Of a stretch of 64,000 nucleotides of DNA, positions 15,828 through 24,672 are shown one piece after another. How positions within the stretch are numbered: the first letter of the stretch is position 1; the number at the start of each line of letters is the position of its first letter. The notes beneath the pieces are model-generated. The model searched no databases. It saw only the letters and a program-made list of their open reading frames with translations, and was not told where the DNA came from. A program made the translations under genes and the position numbers. The DNA comes from Acrocarpospora macrocephala (GTDB taxonomy: Bacteria; Actinomycetota; Actinomycetes; Streptosporangiales; Streptosporangiaceae). The stretch spans positions 1 to 64,000 of the forward strand of contig NZ_BLAE01000017.1 of NCBI RefSeq assembly GCF_009687865.1, read 5' to 3'.

Positions 15828-17024
15828 ATGACCCAGACTCACAACACGGGCGAGCCGGTGAGCTATGACCTCGTCCTGCGCGGCGGGCGGGTGTTCGACA
15901 CCACGCTCGCGCCGACTCCGACCGTCTTGGACATCGCCATCACCGGCGGACGGGTGGAGGCTGTGGCGCCGCACGTCGACGGCGCGGGGAAGCGGGAGAT
16001 CGACTGCACCGACCGCGTCGTGACCCCGGGACTGCTGGACGTGCACGTCCACTGCTTCGAGGGAATGCTCATGAACGTCGGCATGTCGTCCTACGACGCG
16101 ACCCTGCGTCGTGGCGTGGTCGGCTGTGTCGACGCGGGCACGTCAGGAGCCTCCAACTTCCGTGGCTTCCGTCGCTTCGTGGCGGACGGCAACGAGGCCC
16201 GCGTCCTGGCGTTCCTCAACGTCTCGGTGCTCGGAGTGACGGACACGCGGCACGGCGAGTTGCCGGACGCTTCGGTCATCCACGTGGACGACGCGGTGAA
16301 CGCCGCCAAGGCGAACCCCTCGATCATCCGCGGATTCAAGGTGCGGCTGTCCCGGAACGTCGCGTCGGAACCGGCGAAGTCGCTGGACCTGGCCCGCGAG
16401 ATCGCTGACCTGGCGGGCCTGCCACTGATGGTTCACATCAGCAAGACGGACATCGGCATCGACGACATCCTGGCGCGGCTTGCCCCCGGAGACGTCGTCA
16501 CCCACGTCTTCACCGGGCTCGAGGGAGGCATCCTCGCGAACGGCTCGGTGCGGCCTGCGGCCTGGGCGGCCCGTGAACGGGGAGTGCTGTTCGACATCGG
16601 TCACGGCCGTACCCAGTTCGACCACCGGGTGGCCCGTATCGCGCTCGACGAGGGCTTCGTCCCCGACTTCCTGGGTTCGGACCTCAGCAACGGCAACCAG
16701 TTCGGTCCGGCCTTCGATCTCCCGACCGTCATGGCCAAGATGGTCACCCTGGGGATGCCGATGGAGCGCGTGGTCGCGGCGACGACGCTCCGCGCCGCGG
16801 AGTTCCTCGGGCTGCGGGACGAGGGCTACGGCGCGATCACGGTGGGCGACCCGGCGTTCGTCACCGTCATGGAGCAGCTCGACCACGCGGACTCGCTGCC
16901 GGACGCCTCCGGGTCGGAGCTCCAGGTCAGGCGGCTGGAGCCGCTGTTCGCCGTCAACAGGGGCGTCGTCCATGACTCCGATCCGTGGCGGGGCGGGCAG
17001 CCCGAGCCGCCGGCGGAGTGGTGA
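15828..17024 (+). CDS. Amidohydrolase/deacetylase-type metallohydrolase (EF_0837/Atu3266-like)
   Basis: About 398 residues of amidohydrolase-superfamily beta-barrel. The metal site can be read in order: His-x-His in LLDVHVHCF, a bridging Lys in IRGFKVRLS, His in LMVHISKT, His in VVTHVFTG, and Asp in LGSDLSNGN. The pattern VDAGTSGASNFRGFRRFV plus GVLFDIGHGRTQFD matches the EF_0837/Atu3266 group; Atu3266 hydrolyses acylated alpha-hydroxy acids such as acetyl-mandelate. It would remove an acyl or amide group at pathway entry. The ATG at 15828 is used; one at 15813 is too close to the AAAGGA site. Confidence 0.85.
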   Translation: MTQTHNTGEPVSYDLVLRGGRVFDTTLAPTPTVLDIAITGGRVEAVAPHVDGAGKREIDCTDRVVTPGLLDVHVHCFEGMLMNVGMSSYDATLRRGVVGCVDAGTSGASNFRGFRRFVADGNEARVLAFLNVSVLGVTDTRHGELPDASVIHVDDAVNAAKANPSIIRGFKVRLSRNVASEPAKSLDLAREIADLAGLPLMVHISKTDIGIDDILARLAPGDVVTHVFTGLEGGILANGSVRPAAWAARERGVLFDIGHGRTQFDHRVARIALDEGFVPDFLGSDLSNGNQFGPAFDLPTVMAKMVTLGMPMERVVAATTLRAAEFLGLRDEGYGAITVGDPAFVTVMEQLDHADSLPDASGSELQVRRLEPLFAVNRGVVHDSDPWRGGQPEPPAEW

Positions 17025-17099
17025 TGCATCACCTCAACGGCAGGACTCGGGGATTCGCTACGTCGTGGGTCGGGTGGCCGGCCAGAGGAGGAGGGCTTC

Positions 17100-17924
17100 G
17101 TGAGCTCGTGGGTGAAGCTGGTCGTGGACGAGGACGAGGCCGCGGGCATCGTGTGCGTCACGCTCAACCGACCTGAGAAGCGGAACGCGCTGGACACCGA
17201 ACTGCTGAGCGAGTACTCCAGCGTCCTGGAGTCATACCTGGGCTCCCCGACGATCCGGGTCATCGTGACCCGGGGCGCGGGGACGGTGTTCTGCGCCGGC
17301 ATGGACTTGCACGATCTCAAGGACTGGGCCCACAGGTGGGACACCGGGGAGGTGGCGTGGTCCGACGCCGGGCCCCTGTCGAGGGCGATGCGGCTGCTGC
17401 GTGAGCACACCTGCATCACGGTCGCCTCCGTCCAGGGCGTGTGCGCCGGCGGTGGGATCGCCCTGGTGGTGGCCCACGACCTGGCGGTCGCCTCGGACAC
17501 GGCGCGGTTCATCCTGCCGGACACGGCGCGGGGAAGCTTCGGCGCCGTCGCGGCCGCCGCGCTCCATTTCGCCGTCCCGACCAAGGTCGCCTTCGACATG
17601 CAGCTCACCGGTCGCGAACTCCTCGGACCAGAGGCGATGTCGCTGGGGCTTGTGTCTCGATCGGTACCGCCCGATCGGCTGCCGGCCGAGACGGAGGAGG
17701 TCGCCGCCCAGGTCGCGAGCCGGCGACGGGAACCGCTGATCCACGCCAAGATGGCGCGTCGCCTCAACGAAGGCCGGCCCTTGATGGACACCATGAGCGT
17801 CGATCTGCTCGTCCGGACGAAGCAGGACGTCGTCCGGAACTCGTTCAGCGACGTCACCGGATTCCTCGCCTCGCGCAAGGGCGCGGCGGACGCCCCGCCG
17901 GAGGCCTCGCAGGCGATCCGCTAG
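17100..17924 (+). CDS. Enoyl-CoA hydratase/isomerase family protein
   Basis: A 274-residue crotonase-fold protein with N-terminal VTLNRPEKRNALDTEL, oxyanion segment FCAGMDLHDL, and VQGVCAGGGIALVVAHDLAVAS. The residue following the second loop (PDTARGSFGAV) lacks the usual second Glu, so a standard hydratase is not certain. It starts at a GTG at 17100 with GAGGAGG upstream. A 75-bp gap follows the amidohydrolase. It probably acts on a CoA thioester made by the class III CoA-transferase later in the operon. Confidence 0.9.
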   Translation: MSSWVKLVVDEDEAAGIVCVTLNRPEKRNALDTELLSEYSSVLESYLGSPTIRVIVTRGAGTVFCAGMDLHDLKDWAHRWDTGEVAWSDAGPLSRAMRLLREHTCITVASVQGVCAGGGIALVVAHDLAVASDTARFILPDTARGSFGAVAAAALHFAVPTKVAFDMQLTGRELLGPEAMSLGLVSRSVPPDRLPAETEEVAAQVASRRREPLIHAKMARRLNEGRPLMDTMSVDLLVRTKQDVVRNSFSDVTGFLASRKGAADAPPEASQAIR

Positions 17925-18001
17925 CCCGGACTCGTCACGTCCCGACCGGCAACCAACCCCCTGGCGCGAGCCCATCACACAAGAGTGCGGAGATTGACAG
18001 A

Positions 18002-18766
18002 ATGACGGAGCCCATCGTGCCCGCGGGCTCGACCTCCCGGTCGCTACGGAGCCGCCTCGCCGATGGCGAGCGTGTGCAAGGCATCATCTTCGCCTTGCCC
18101 TTCACCCTCGAGCTCGAGATCGCGGCGCGTTGCGGGATCGACTTCTTCGTCGCCGACCTCGAGCATGGGCCCGCGGACTACGTGCATCTGCAACAGCACA
18201 TCGCGCTGGCCGCGGCCCACGGCTGCGACGTCCTCGTTCGGACCCATGCCCACGACCCGTCCGGCATCTCCCGCGTCCTCGATCTGGGTGCGGCCGGTTT
18301 GATGTTCCCGCACGTGGGCTCCAGGGCCGAGGCCGAGCATCTCGTCGCCCTGGCCACGTACCCGCCTGCCGGTGTCCGGGGCCTGTCGACCAGCACACCC
18401 GCGGCGCGCTACGGCCGGTGGTCCGCCGCGCAGACCGTGGCCGACGCCCGCGAGCGGACTCTGTTGATCGCCATGGTGGAGACGGTCGAGGGTGTCGAGG
18501 ACGCCCACGGGATCGCCGACGTCGACGGCATCGACGCGCTCTTCGCGGGGACTGTCGACCTCGCGGCGTCGATGGGGATGCCGGGCGCGGTCGGTGATCC
18601 TCGGGTACGGGAGCTCGCCCACAGCGTGGCGCCGCAGGCGCGACGTGCCGGCAAGTGGGTGCTGGAGGGGGCGGCCGGCTCGACCAATGGCCAGTTCGTC
18701 GTGCACAACGGAACCAAGCTCCTGACCGGTGCGTTCGAGCGCGCTTTCGGAACGCGGGAGACCTGA
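18002..18766 (+). CDS. HpcH/HpaI-type aldolase
   Basis: A 254-residue class II pyruvate-type aldolase. Metal and substrate motifs are FFVADLEHGPAD near residue 45, RTHAHDP, GAAGLMFPHVGSRAEAE, and MVETVEGVEDA with metal-binding Glu. Family members cleave 4-hydroxy-2-oxo acids to pyruvate plus an aldehyde. That aldehyde or semialdehyde could feed the two aldehyde dehydrogenases of the convergent operon. The ATG at 18002 has GGAG upstream. Confidence 0.9.
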   Translation: MTEPIVPAGSTSRSLRSRLADGERVQGIIFALPFTLELEIAARCGIDFFVADLEHGPADYVHLQQHIALAAAHGCDVLVRTHAHDPSGISRVLDLGAAGLMFPHVGSRAEAEHLVALATYPPAGVRGLSTSTPAARYGRWSAAQTVADARERTLLIAMVETVEGVEDAHGIADVDGIDALFAGTVDLAASMGMPGAVGDPRVRELAHSVAPQARRAGKWVLEGAAGSTNGQFVVHNGTKLLTGAFERAFGTRET

Positions 18767-18869
18767 TGCGCGTCGCGCCGCCGCTCCGTCTCAGCACGCC
18801 GTACCGACTCCCACCGCCGGGGCCGACACGCTCGCCTCGGACGCCCACGACTCGCAGTTAGGAGCAGCA

Positions 18870-19688
18870 ATGCCGGAAACGCGGCGAATACTTCTGGACG
18901 GCGTCGTCACCACGGTGACGCGTGAAGCCGATGAGCTCGTCCTCGGTGACGGGCGCCGGGTGGCCGCCGCCAAGGCCGTCCACCTTCCCCCGTGCGTACC
19001 CATGAAGATCATCTGCGTGCATCTCAATTACGCGAGCCGGCGTGACCAGTTCGGCCACCCGGGGACGGCGACACCCACGTACTTCCACAAGCCGACCTCC
19101 TGCTTGAACAGCCACGGCGGGGCGGTCGTGAAGCCCGAGAACTGCCAGTACCTCAACCTCGAGGGAGAGGTCGGCATCGTCATCGGACGGACGGCACGCC
19201 ACGTGCCGCCGGAACGCGCCGCGGAGTACATCGCCGGGTACACGATCGCCAACGACTTCGGGCTGCACGATTTCCGGGACACCGACGCCGGTTCCATGCT
19301 CCGGGTGAAGGGATCGGACACGCTGGGGTCCGTCGGCCCGGGTCTCGTCACCGACTGGGACTTCCGGGGAAAGTCCATCCGGACGCTCGTCAACGACGAC
19401 GTGGTCCAGGAGGACACGACGGACGGCATGATCTGGGACATGCACTACCTCGTGGCCGACCTGGCCCGACTGATCACTCTGGAACCGGGTGATCTCATCC
19501 TGTCGGGAACACCGGCCAACTCGCGTCCTGTGGACATCGCCGACCGCGTCACGGTAGAGGTCGAGGGCCTGGGCCGGTTGACCAACCACATCGTCGCGGG
19601 ACCTCCGGTGCCGGACTACGCGGGCGCCATGCCCACCGACTCCGAGCACGTGCGAGGGGTCGCGTACGGGACCGGGGTGCCCGCATGA
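18870..19688 (+). CDS. Fumarylacetoacetate hydrolase-family protein
   Basis: A 272-residue FAH-family enzyme. The metal triad is visible as EGEVGIVIG (Glu-x-Glu) and TIANDFGLHDFR (Asp). VKGSDTLGSVGPGLV and GDLILSGTPAN are the substrate-loop and end motifs of the 2-hydroxyhepta-2,4-diene-1,7-dioate isomerase/oxaloacetate decarboxylase group. It could hydrate, isomerise or decarboxylate a 2-oxo-enoic acid just before the HpaI-type aldolase. The ATG at 18870 is set by a GGAG site 5 bp before it. Its stop overlaps the next start by 4 bp. Confidence 0.92.
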   Translation: MPETRRILLDGVVTTVTREADELVLGDGRRVAAAKAVHLPPCVPMKIICVHLNYASRRDQFGHPGTATPTYFHKPTSCLNSHGGAVVKPENCQYLNLEGEVGIVIGRTARHVPPERAAEYIAGYTIANDFGLHDFRDTDAGSMLRVKGSDTLGSVGPGLVTDWDFRGKSIRTLVNDDVVQEDTTDGMIWDMHYLVADLARLITLEPGDLILSGTPANSRPVDIADRVTVEVEGLGRLTNHIVAGPPVPDYAGAMPTDSEHVRGVAYGTGVPA

Positions 19689-20941
19689 CCGCCGACTCGA
19701 ACGACTCGGATGCGCCGCACGGACCCCTCGCCGGGGTGACCGTCCTCGACCTCACGAGCTACGTGTCCGGTCCGTTGTGCACCATGATCCTGGGCGACCT
19801 CGGTGCGATGGTGATCAAGGTGGAGGAGCCCGGGAAGGGCGACGGCATCCGGGCCTGGTCGGCCGAGGCGGGACCGGACAACGGCTACTTCCTCGCGGTC
19901 AACCGCAACAAGCTCAGCGTGGCTCTCGACCTCACGACCGAGGGGGGCCGGACAGCGTTGACGAGGCTCGTGGCGCGCAGTGACGTCTTCATCCACAACA
20001 TGCTGGCGCGATCCGAGAAGGCGTTGCGCATCTCCGAGGAGGACATCAGGGCGATCAAGCCAGACATCGTCTACAGCGTGATCGCCGGCTACCCGCGCGG
20101 CAGCACCGAGCCGGCCTTCGACTTCATCATGCAGGCGGCGACGGGACTGATGGGTCTCACGGGTGAACCCGACGGCCCGCCGGTCAAGGTGCCCTTCCCG
20201 ATCTTCGACGTCACCGCCGCCTACAACGCCTGCATCGGCATCGTCGCCGCGCTCTGTGGCCAGCGTGAACGTCGCTCCGCTCCCGAGGGGCGCCGGGTGG
20301 ACGTCAACATGTACGACGCGGCGCTCGCGTCCATGCCGAACCTGCTCGGCAACTACCTGGCGGATGGCACGGTGCCCCACCGGACCGCCGGCAGCGTCCA
20401 CGCGAACATCGCACCCTACGAGCTGTTCAAGACTGACGAGGGATGGCTGGCCCTCGGTGGCGGCACGCCCGGCCAGTGGACGTCGCTGTGCTCCGTGCTC
20501 GGCCTGGAGCGGCTTGCGGACGACGACCGCTTCAAGGACAACCCCTCTCGCGTCCGCAACCGCGCGGCACTGCACGAACTGATCGAGGCCCGGCTCGCCA
20601 CCGCATCCATCGACACCTGGATCGACGCGTTGAAGGCGTGCCGGATTCCGGTGACGAAGGTCAACGACTTGGGCGCCGTACTGGCCAAGACGGACATGGT
20701 CCAACCAGTGGATCACCCGACGCGTGGCACGGTCCACCTGCCGACGAGCCCCATCGTCGTCGACCGCGCGCCCCACGCCGCGGGGAGCCCGCCCCCTCGT
20801 CTGGGCGAGCATACGCGCGACGTCCTGATGGCCGTGGGGGGACTCGAGGACGAGCAGGTCGACCGGCTGCGTGACGCCGGAATCGTCAGCGAACCCCCTG
20901 CCCGAGCAGAGGATCTCGAGGACGCGCGTGGGACGGGCTGA
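19685..20941 (+). CDS. Class III (CaiB/BaiF) CoA-transferase
   Basis: A 418-residue CaiB-type transferase. It starts with GVTVLDLTSYVSGPLCTMILGDLGA and KVEEPGKGDGIR, typical of the nucleotide-binding end, then VNMYDAALASMPNLLGNY with the catalytic Asp in the MYDAAL context, and the C-terminal PVTKVNDLGAVL and LGEHTRDVL blocks. It transfers CoA between carboxylic acids, activating the pathway acid for the hydratases. The 4-bp overlap with the FAH-family gene indicates translational coupling. Confidence 0.93.
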   Translation: MTADSNDSDAPHGPLAGVTVLDLTSYVSGPLCTMILGDLGAMVIKVEEPGKGDGIRAWSAEAGPDNGYFLAVNRNKLSVALDLTTEGGRTALTRLVARSDVFIHNMLARSEKALRISEEDIRAIKPDIVYSVIAGYPRGSTEPAFDFIMQAATGLMGLTGEPDGPPVKVPFPIFDVTAAYNACIGIVAALCGQRERRSAPEGRRVDVNMYDAALASMPNLLGNYLADGTVPHRTAGSVHANIAPYELFKTDEGWLALGGGTPGQWTSLCSVLGLERLADDDRFKDNPSRVRNRAALHELIEARLATASIDTWIDALKACRIPVTKVNDLGAVLAKTDMVQPVDHPTRGTVHLPTSPIVVDRAPHAAGSPPPRLGEHTRDVLMAVGGLEDEQVDRLRDAGIVSEPPARAEDLEDARGTG

Positions 20942-20993
20942 CCTGTCGGCTGCCGGCACGAGCGAACCACACCATCAGCCAAAGGGAGAGACC

Positions 20994-21743
20994 ATGGCAC
21001 TCGTCCGTTACGCCGTCGAGCGGGGGTGCGCCGTCATCACGCTCGACTCGCCCCGCAACCGCAATGCGTTGTCGGCCCAGCTCATGCGGGAGCTGTCCAC
21101 CCACCTGACCACGGCCGCCGAGTCGGACGACATCCGGTGCGTCGTCCTCACCCACACGGGTTCGACCTTCTGCGCCGGGGGCGACCTGGCCGAGGGCGTC
21201 TCGGCGCGGACCACGGAGCGGTTTCGTGACCTCCTGCGCCAGGTGGTCGAGCTGCCCAAGCCGGTGCTGGGGCGTATCGACGGGCATGTTCGCGCTGCGG
21301 GCATCGGGCTGGTGGGAGCGTGTGACATCGTCGTGGCGGGGCCCAGGACGACGTTCGCCTTCACCGAGGTCCGCATCGGCGTCGCGCCGGCGATCATCAC
21401 GCTGACGACACTCAGCCGGATGTCGGAACGTGCGGCCGCCCGGTACTGCCTGACCGGCGAGACCTTCGACGCGACGACGGCCGCCGCCACCGGGCTGGTC
21501 ACCGTGGCGGCGCAGGACGTGGACACCGAACTCGAGCGGATGCTGGAGGCGATCCGGGGCTGCTCGCCGCAGGGGCTCGCGGAGACCAAGCCGTTGACCA
21601 CTCGAGGTGTCCTGGACGCGTTCGACGCCCGCGCCGTAACGTTGCAGCAGCAGTCCGCGCGACTCTTCGCCTCGCCGGAGGCACAGGAGGGAATGGCCGC
21701 GTTCCTGGAGCGGCGGCAGCCGCGCTGGGCGTTGCCTGCGTGA
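20994..21743 (+). CDS. Enoyl-CoA hydratase/isomerase family protein
   Basis: A 249-residue crotonase-fold protein: LDSPRNRNALSAQLM, oxyanion segment FCAGGDLAEGV, RIDGHVRAAGIGLVGACDIVVA, and FTEVRIGVAPAII. The second segment has RAAG in place of the usual AGG, and Glu in TEVRIGVAP is kept. It is the last gene of the rightward operon (AAAGGGAGAG before the ATG at 20994). It converges on the MMSDH gene with about 118 bp between them. Confidence 0.9.
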   Translation: MALVRYAVERGCAVITLDSPRNRNALSAQLMRELSTHLTTAAESDDIRCVVLTHTGSTFCAGGDLAEGVSARTTERFRDLLRQVVELPKPVLGRIDGHVRAAGIGLVGACDIVVAGPRTTFAFTEVRIGVAPAIITLTTLSRMSERAAARYCLTGETFDATTAAATGLVTVAAQDVDTELERMLEAIRGCSPQGLAETKPLTTRGVLDAFDARAVTLQQQSARLFASPEAQEGMAAFLERRQPRWALPA

Positions 21744-21861
21744 CGTCGATCGTGCGGCGGGCATCCTGCGGGGGAGGCGCATCCCGAACGCCATTTTCAA
21801 GGCGCCGGACCAGCTCGGCGCCGACCGTCACCGGGACGAGCTGGCGCGAGCCCGGGTGGCG

Positions 21862-23370
21862 TCACACGTTGCGCGGGAAGCCGAGTTCCAGCCCGCCCTG
21901 TGGCCGGTTCGCGGGATCGATCCACCGCGTGGTCACCACCTTGCCGCGGGTGAAGAACTGCACCCCATCCGTTCCGTGTGCGTGGGTGTCTCCCATCAGC
22001 GACTGCTTCCACCCTCCGAAGGAGTAGTAGGCGACTGGAACCGGGACAGGGATGTTCACCCCGATCATCCCGACCTGCACGTCCGCCTCGAAGCGTCGCG
22101 CGGCACCGCCGTCGTTGGTGAACAACGCCGCCCCGTTGCCGTAGGGGTTCCCATTGACCAGCGCGACGGCCTCGTCGTACGTGCTGACTCGGACAACGCA
22201 GAGAACGGGGCCGAAGATCTCCTCCTGGTAGACCTTCATGTCGGGTGTGACGTGGTCGAACAGGGTGGGCCCCAGCCAGAACCCGTCCTGGATGCCGTCT
22301 GGTCGCACGTCCCTGCCGTCGACCACGACGGTTGCCCCGTCCTGCTCGCCGGCGTCGATGAAGGACGCGACCCGGTCACGGTGCGCGCGGGTGATCAGCG
22401 GCCCCATGTCGGCCTCGGGGTCGGCTTCAGCACCGACGACCAGTGTCCTCGTCCGATCGGCGACCCTGGCCGTGAGGTCGTCGGCGATCTCGCCCACGGC
22501 CACGAGGACGCTGACGGCCATGCAGCGCTGGCCGGCGCTGCCGTAGCCCGCGTTCACCGCGGCGTCGGCAGCCAGGTCGAGATCCGCGTCGGGAAGGACG
22601 ACCATGTGGTTCTTGGCGCCGCCGAGCGCCTGCACGCGCTTACCGTGCTTGGACGACGCCTCGTAGACGTACTGGGCGACGGGAGTGGACCCGACGAAGC
22701 TGATGGACTGCACGACCGGGCTCTCGATGAGCGCGTCGACAGCCTCCTTGTCCCCCTGCAGCACGTTGAAGACCCCGTCCGGTAACCCGGCTCGCTTCCA
22801 GAGGTCAGCGATCCAGAGCGCGGCCGTCGGGTCCTTCTCACTCGGCTTCAAAACGACCGTGTTGCCGGTCGCGATGGCGAGTGGGAAGAACCACATCGGC
22901 ACCATGGCGGGGAAGTTGAACGGCGAGATGATGCCGACGACGCCAAGGGGGTCACGCTTCGAATGGACGTCGACACCGGTCGAGACGGACTCAGAGTGGC
23001 CACCCTTGAGTAGGTGCGACACGCCGCAGGCGAATTCAACGACCTCCTGACCACGGGCGATCTCCCCGAGGGCGTCCGATGGCAGCTTGCCGTGCTCTGC
23101 GGTGATGATGGCGGCGAGCTCGTCCCGGCGGGAGTTAAGCAGCTCACGGAAGGCGAAGAGGATCTGGGTGCGCCGGGCCAGGGAGGTACGACCCCACGAC
23201 CCGGCTGCCCGCGCCGCCGCCGCGATGACGTGATCGGCGTCCTCGCTCGACGCGAGTGCCACTCGGCCCGTCTCGCGGCCCGTGGCCGGATCGGTGACCT
23301 CGGCCCATCGTGTGCCGGTGCCGTTGAACGGCCGACCAGCAGCCCAGTGCGTGATGGTGACGTCGGACAT
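21862..23370 (-). CDS. mmsA: CoA-acylating methylmalonate-semialdehyde dehydrogenase
   Basis: A 502-residue ALDH-superfamily enzyme. MmsA-specific features include IISPFNFPAMVPMWFFPLAIA, KPSEKDPTA, the nucleophile in GSAGQRCMAVSV (with GQRCM rather than GQxCxA), PYGNGAALFT and FGGWKQSLMGDTHAHG. It converts malonate or methylmalonate semialdehyde plus CoA and NAD to acetyl- or propionyl-CoA. It starts at the ATG at 23370. It is the last gene of the leftward operon headed by the 26384-26419 operator pair. Confidence 0.93.
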   Translation of the reverse strand: MSDVTITHWAAGRPFNGTGTRWAEVTDPATGRETGRVALASSEDADHVIAAAARAAGSWGRTSLARRTQILFAFRELLNSRRDELAAIITAEHGKLPSDALGEIARGQEVVEFACGVSHLLKGGHSESVSTGVDVHSKRDPLGVVGIISPFNFPAMVPMWFFPLAIATGNTVVLKPSEKDPTAALWIADLWKRAGLPDGVFNVLQGDKEAVDALIESPVVQSISFVGSTPVAQYVYEASSKHGKRVQALGGAKNHMVVLPDADLDLAADAAVNAGYGSAGQRCMAVSVLVAVGEIADDLTARVADRTRTLVVGAEADPEADMGPLITRAHRDRVASFIDAGEQDGATVVVDGRDVRPDGIQDGFWLGPTLFDHVTPDMKVYQEEIFGPVLCVVRVSTYDEAVALVNGNPYGNGAALFTNDGGAARRFEADVQVGMIGVNIPVPVPVAYYSFGGWKQSLMGDTHAHGTDGVQFFTRGKVVTTRWIDPANRPQGGLELGFPRNV

Positions 23371-23461
23371 TGTGGTGTTTCCCTCCGAGTAATGTCGCGG
23401 GCTACGCCGCTTGACCTGCCACACATGGGTCACGCGATCAGAACCTCCGCGACGATTCGCC

Positions 23462-24547
23462 TCAGCCGCGGTCCGCGTCGGTCGTGACCGCAGCGGCGTC
23501 GAAGTCGTTGATCTTCGCTACCAGGTCGTTGGTGTACAAGACGTTCGGGTCGACATCCTTGGTGATCATGCCGTTGTCGGTCGCGAACTTGACGGTGTCG
23601 GCGAAGGCGCGGTCCGGGTAATGGCCCCACAGCTTCTCGTCGGCACCGAGCTCCAGGTTCGGGATCTGGGCGTTGAGAATCGCGAGACTCTGCCTCATGG
23701 CCTCCGCGTCGTCGGCTCCGGCCGGTTTTGTCTCGGGCTGTGCCTTCCACATCATGGTGATGGCCGCCTCGGGGTTCTCGAGAGTGAACAACGTCGCCTT
23801 CGCGATCGCGCGCCCGATCGCCGCGTATGTGTCGGGGTCGTTCCTCAGGTTCTCCGCTCTCGTCAGCAGCCCGTGCTGGATGACAGCCAGCTGGCTCGTC
23901 GAGAGGTTGCGGGTCTCGAATCCGGCGTTCTTCCAGAGCACGGGGAAGACGTCGTTGACCAGCATGGCATCGACCTGCTTGCCCTTTATCGCCGTGAGCG
24001 CCTGTGTCCCACCACCGGTCGGGACGAGCGTCACGGCGTCAGGGGCGAGCCCGGCCTCGGCCAGGTAGGCCTTGACGTAGTAGACGCCGACCGCGGACAG
24101 GCTCTGGACGCCGACCTTCTTGCCCTGGAGGCCGCGCAGGTCCTTTATCTCGCTGTCCGCTGGGACCGCCAGGCTGTAGATCGGCCGACGGAAGTAGTTG
24201 TAGAAGTACTCCAGTCCCAGACCCTTACCTTCTTGAGCCGCGATGACCACGGGCTCTGGGCTGGCCAGCCCGACGGAGTCGGCGTCCCGGGCGACGGCCG
24301 TGGCGGCGAGCTGGCTGCTGTTGGTCAGGACGTAATTCACGTTGAGGTTCTCCTTCGCGAAGTACCCCTTCGCCTGCGCCACGGCGAAAGCCGAGTGGGA
24401 CACGTCCCACGACGGGGTGGGCATGACGAAAGTGATCGACTTCGCCCCGCCGCCGGTCCCCGATTCGGCACCCGACCCGCAGGCAGCGAGCAGCGTGATG
24501 GACATGGCGACGAGCGCCGGCAATGCGATCTTCTTGTGGTGTCCCAT
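23462..24547 (-). CDS. NitT/TauT-type substrate-binding lipoprotein
   Basis: A 361-residue exported lipoprotein: basic MGHHKK start, hydrophobic core, lipobox LLAAC at about residues 18-22. The mature part is an NMT1/SsuA-like binding fold (TFVMPTPSWDVSHSAFAVAQAKGYFAKENL; ATAVARDADSVGLASPEPVV; LRGLQGKKVGVQSLS). The ATG at 24547 has GGAG 8 bp upstream. The cognate ATPase and permease are at 12572-14306, in the other operon; no other NitT/TauT membrane components are present here. Confidence 0.93.
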   Translation of the reverse strand: MGHHKKIALPALVAMSITLLAACGSGAESGTGGGAKSITFVMPTPSWDVSHSAFAVAQAKGYFAKENLNVNYVLTNSSQLAATAVARDADSVGLASPEPVVIAAQEGKGLGLEYFYNYFRRPIYSLAVPADSEIKDLRGLQGKKVGVQSLSAVGVYYVKAYLAEAGLAPDAVTLVPTGGGTQALTAIKGKQVDAMLVNDVFPVLWKNAGFETRNLSTSQLAVIQHGLLTRAENLRNDPDTYAAIGRAIAKATLFTLENPEAAITMMWKAQPETKPAGADDAEAMRQSLAILNAQIPNLELGADEKLWGHYPDRAFADTVKFATDNGMITKDVDPNVLYTNDLVAKINDFDAAAVTTDADRG

Positions 24548-24672
24548 GGGAATCTCCATAGTTCTTGGTCTGGCGGGAGCGGGACTGGTCGTGACGGCGC
24601 AGTTCGGCCCTCGGTGTTCGTTGTCGCTGGGCATCGGCTCGGAAGGTGTCCCGGTCGAGTTCGGCCGCTTCG